This document shows positions 62,111 through 64,000 of a stretch of 64,000 bases of DNA, piece by piece; within the stretch, counting starts at the first letter, position 1, and each line of letters opens with the position of its first letter. Below the pieces are notes generated by a model. The model did no database searches. It was not told where the DNA came from and saw only the letters and a program-made list of their open reading frames with translations. Location: NCBI RefSeq assembly GCF_000518985.1, contig NZ_JAEQ01000009.1, positions 62,001 to 126,000 on the forward strand, in the 5' to 3' direction. This DNA comes from Chelativorans sp. J32 (lineage in GTDB: Bacteria > Pseudomonadota > Alphaproteobacteria > Rhizobiales > Rhizobiaceae). The position numbers were made by a program, and so were the translations under genes.

Positions 62111-63402
62111 GCGCCTCCCTTACAATCCTGATCACGAGCTTTGTCGGGCTCATCCTGGTCGGCTTGCCGATCGCCTGGGCGATGATCGCCGGTGTGCTTC
62201 TGTGGATGACCTACACCGGCAGTTGGAGCTTCCTGCCCATCGTGGCGGAACGGCTTTACCAGGGCATGGATTCCTTCGTCCTGATGGCGATCCCGCTCTT
62301 CGTTCTCGCGGGAGAGCTCGTGAATGAAGGGAAGATAACCGACCGGCTCATCAATTTCGCCAACGCCTTGTTCGGCTGGATGCGCGGCGGCCTTGCCCAG
62401 GTCAATATCGGCGCCTCGATCCTCTTCGCCGGCATCACCGGCGTGGCATTGGGCGACATCGCCTCGCTCGGGCGTGTCTTCATTCCCGCCATGGTGAGAC
62501 AGGGTTACACCTCCGCCTATGCGGCAGCAGTAACCGCCTCCTCCTCGATCATCGGCCCAATGGTGCCGCCTTCCCTCGTCGCGGTCATCTACGGCTCGAT
62601 GACGGACGTTTCCATTGGCGCGCTGATGGCGGCAACCCTCGTGCCGGGTCTTCTGATCGGCGTCGTGCAGATGATGCTCGTCGCGGTTCAGGCCCGCATC
62701 TACGGATTTCAAAGGGTGGAGATGGACCGCTCGCCCCGCGCCCTGGTACGGGTCACCGGCCACGCGCTCGTGCCATTGATGATACCGGTCATCATTCTTG
62801 CCGGCATGTTGGGCGGACTGATGACACCCACGGAAGCGGGCGGTGTCGCGGCGGTTTATGCGCTCGTCGTTTCCGTCTTCCTCTTCCGTTCGATCAATCT
62901 ACCGGCCCTCTCGGATGTCTTCAGCCGTTCGGCCCTCTTTTCAGGGCAGTTGCTGATCATCGTGGGCTGCGGTGCGGCCTTCTCCTGGGCGATGGGGATG
63001 GAAAACGTTCCCGGCATGATCGGCGCGACCATAGCCGGCTGGGAGCTCGGCTATTTCGCCACGATGCTGGTGTTCAATCTTATCCTGCTCGTGCTCGGCA
63101 TGTTCATCGATCCGACGACAGTGATCATCCTGTTCGGTCCCCTGCTTTCAGCCGCGGCGGTCCAGGCCGGCATTGATCCACTGCATTTCGGTGCCGTGGC
63201 CATCCTCAACCTGAATATCGGGTTGCTTACGCCCCCGCTCGGCGTATGCCTGTTTGCGGCCGAGCGCATCGCCAACTGCGGCTTCGTCCCCTTGCTGCGG
63301 GCAACCGCGCCGTTCCTCCTCGTCAACCTGATCGCGCTGGCGATCGTCGTGGCGGTTCCGGAACTCAGCCTCGGGCTGCCGAGACTTCTCGGCTTCCAAT
63401 GA
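62107..63402 (+). CDS. TRAP transporter large permease (DctM family)
   Basis: The 431-residue protein has about twelve helices and the DctM signatures YQGMDSFVLMAIPLFVLAGE, GGLAQVNIGASILFAGITGV, SSIIGPMVPPSLVAVIYGSM and MFIDPTTVIILFGPLLSAAA. It drives solute import with a sodium gradient. ATG 62107 overlaps the dctQ stop; the frame is open further upstream only inside dctQ. Confidence 0.93.
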   Translation: MSASLTILITSFVGLILVGLPIAWAMIAGVLLWMTYTGSWSFLPIVAERLYQGMDSFVLMAIPLFVLAGELVNEGKITDRLINFANALFGWMRGGLAQVNIGASILFAGITGVALGDIASLGRVFIPAMVRQGYTSAYAAAVTASSSIIGPMVPPSLVAVIYGSMTDVSIGALMAATLVPGLLIGVVQMMLVAVQARIYGFQRVEMDRSPRALVRVTGHALVPLMIPVIILAGMLGGLMTPTEAGGVAAVYALVVSVFLFRSINLPALSDVFSRSALFSGQLLIIVGCGAAFSWAMGMENVPGMIGATIAGWELGYFATMLVFNLILLVLGMFIDPTTVIILFGPLLSAAAVQAGIDPLHFGAVAILNLNIGLLTPPLGVCLFAAERIANCGFVPLLRATAPFLLVNLIALAIVVAVPELSLGLPRLLGFQ

Positions 63403-63415
63403 AATGGAGCACTTC

Positions 63416-64000
63416 ATGACGAATTCAGATCCTATCGCGCCGGATGGCTCCGCCTACTTCCTCTACCACTCGATCGGCATGTATCCCGGCAAAGCGCAGG
63501 CCATGGCACAGGCTTTCACGGATTTCTCCGAAAGCTGGGGCGCGCTTGATGACGGGCAGTGGATGCGGGCGCTTTCTGCCAGGCAGGAATTCATCGATCT
63601 TTGGAGCCGCCTGATCGGCGCGCCGAAGGGGACACTCACCTCAGCTGAGAATGTCACGACGGCACTCTATAGTCTCGTCGGCGCGCTTCCGTCGGAGCAT
63701 CTTCAGGGGCGGAAGATCCTTGTGGCTGGCGACTGCTTCCCTAGCCTTCACTTCCTGCTCGCCGGCCTTGCACCGCGTCTCGGCTTCACGCTGGAAACCG
63801 TTCCGCTGCGTCGGGGGGAAAACTGGGTGCGCGACGAAGACATGATCGCGCACTGGGACGAAAGCGTAGGCGTGGCGCTGCTCACATTCGTGACCTCGAC
63901 GGCTTCGCACCGCTGTGATCTCGCCGCACTGGCGGACCACGGGCGGCGCATGGGCAGTCTGGTGGGTGTGGATATTACCCAGGGCGTCGGCCTCTTGCCT
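63416..64000 (+). CDS. Kynureninase-like/class V PLP-dependent enzyme, 3' end cut by window edge
   Basis: The first 195 residues are present. They resemble the kynureninase branch of class V aminotransferases: LTSAENVTTALYSLVGALPS aligns with the DTTSINIYKAL region of kynU; VALLTFVTSTASHRCDLAAL aligns with VVLLNHVNYKSGELRDMAAL; LVGVDITQGVGLLP aligns with IVWDLCHSAGALPV and holds the PLP Asp. The Schiff-base lysine would lie beyond the window. It starts 13 bases after dctM, so it probably handles the TRAP cargo. Its substrate may be kynurenine-like but differs from that of kynU. Confidence 0.75.
   Translation, partial: MTNSDPIAPDGSAYFLYHSIGMYPGKAQAMAQAFTDFSESWGALDDGQWMRALSARQEFIDLWSRLIGAPKGTLTSAENVTTALYSLVGALPSEHLQGRKILVAGDCFPSLHFLLAGLAPRLGFTLETVPLRRGENWVRDEDMIAHWDESVGVALLTFVTSTASHRCDLAALADHGRRMGSLVGVDITQGVGLLP

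Noticed and set aside
1-64000. CRISPR arrays, insertion sequences, phage genes, tRNA or rRNA genes
   Set aside because: None was seen: no regularly spaced direct repeats, no transposase or integrase frames, and no recognisable tRNA or rRNA sequence.

Overview
The window is high-GC chromosomal DNA with tightly packed operons, ATGA/GTGA start-stop overlaps, many TctC, ABC and TRAP solute-uptake genes, and one intergenic element that resembles the two-palindrome RIME repeats of rhizobia. Together these suggest an alphaproteobacterium of the Hyphomicrobiales (Rhizobiales), probably near Mesorhizobium/Phyllobacteriaceae. No rRNA, tRNA, CRISPR array, transposase or integrase was seen.

Region 1 (1-11.85 kb) looks like a catabolic regulon for an unidentified organic acid. 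It holds a TctC-type binding protein, an IclR regulator, a ketopantoate-reductase-like enzyme, a D-2-hydroxyacid dehydrogenase, an FMN alpha-hydroxyacid oxidase, an MmgE/PrpD protein, a CaiB-type CoA-transferase, an acyl-CoA dehydrogenase, an AtuA-like protein and an enoyl-CoA hydratase. Four intergenic copies of one dyad, TTCG-N6-CGAA, sit in front of the transcription units and tie them together as one probable IclR regulon.

Region 2 (11.9-29.1 kb) is a PQQ module. It starts with pqqABCDE, including the 26-codon pqqA, followed by an S33 proline iminopeptidase. Convergent to these are an M16C metallopeptidase and a LysR regulator. Next come a three-gene TolQ/TolR-like proton-channel cassette of unknown purpose and a periplasmic PQQ alcohol dehydrogenase with an unusual metal site and no vicinal cysteine pair. 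Secreted or membrane accessory proteins follow (hypothetical, pentapeptide, thermonuclease-like, Kelch), then a monohaem cytochrome c that is a plausible electron acceptor.

Region 3 (29.1-36.8 kb) has phenylalanine hydroxylase divergent from an Lrp regulator, a secreted serine hydrolase, a RIME-like repeat, a membrane protein of unknown function and a marR-emrB-emrA efflux operon.

Region 4 (37-58.5 kb) is an aromatic amino-acid and anthranilate catabolic island. The plus-strand operon encodes 2-aminobenzoate-CoA ligase, tryptophan 2,3-dioxygenase and a complete Liv-type ABC importer. It converges, 5 bp apart, on a minus-strand set: an isatin-hydrolase/kynurenine-formamidase-like enzyme, MarR, IorA, IorB, 2-aminobenzoyl-CoA monooxygenase/reductase, SDR, a second MarR, enoyl-CoA hydratase, acyl-CoA dehydrogenase, a Rid protein, a FadB-like bifunctional enzyme and kynureninase. 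The genes fit tryptophan -> kynurenine -> anthranilate -> 2-aminobenzoyl-CoA -> beta-oxidation-like ring breakdown, with a possible second entry through indolepyruvate and isatin. An 18-of-20-identical element precedes both halves.

Region 5 (58.9-64 kb) has an amino-acid ABC binding protein and permease without an ATPase gene, a complete TRAP transporter, and the 5' part of a kynureninase-like PLP enzyme cut by the window end.
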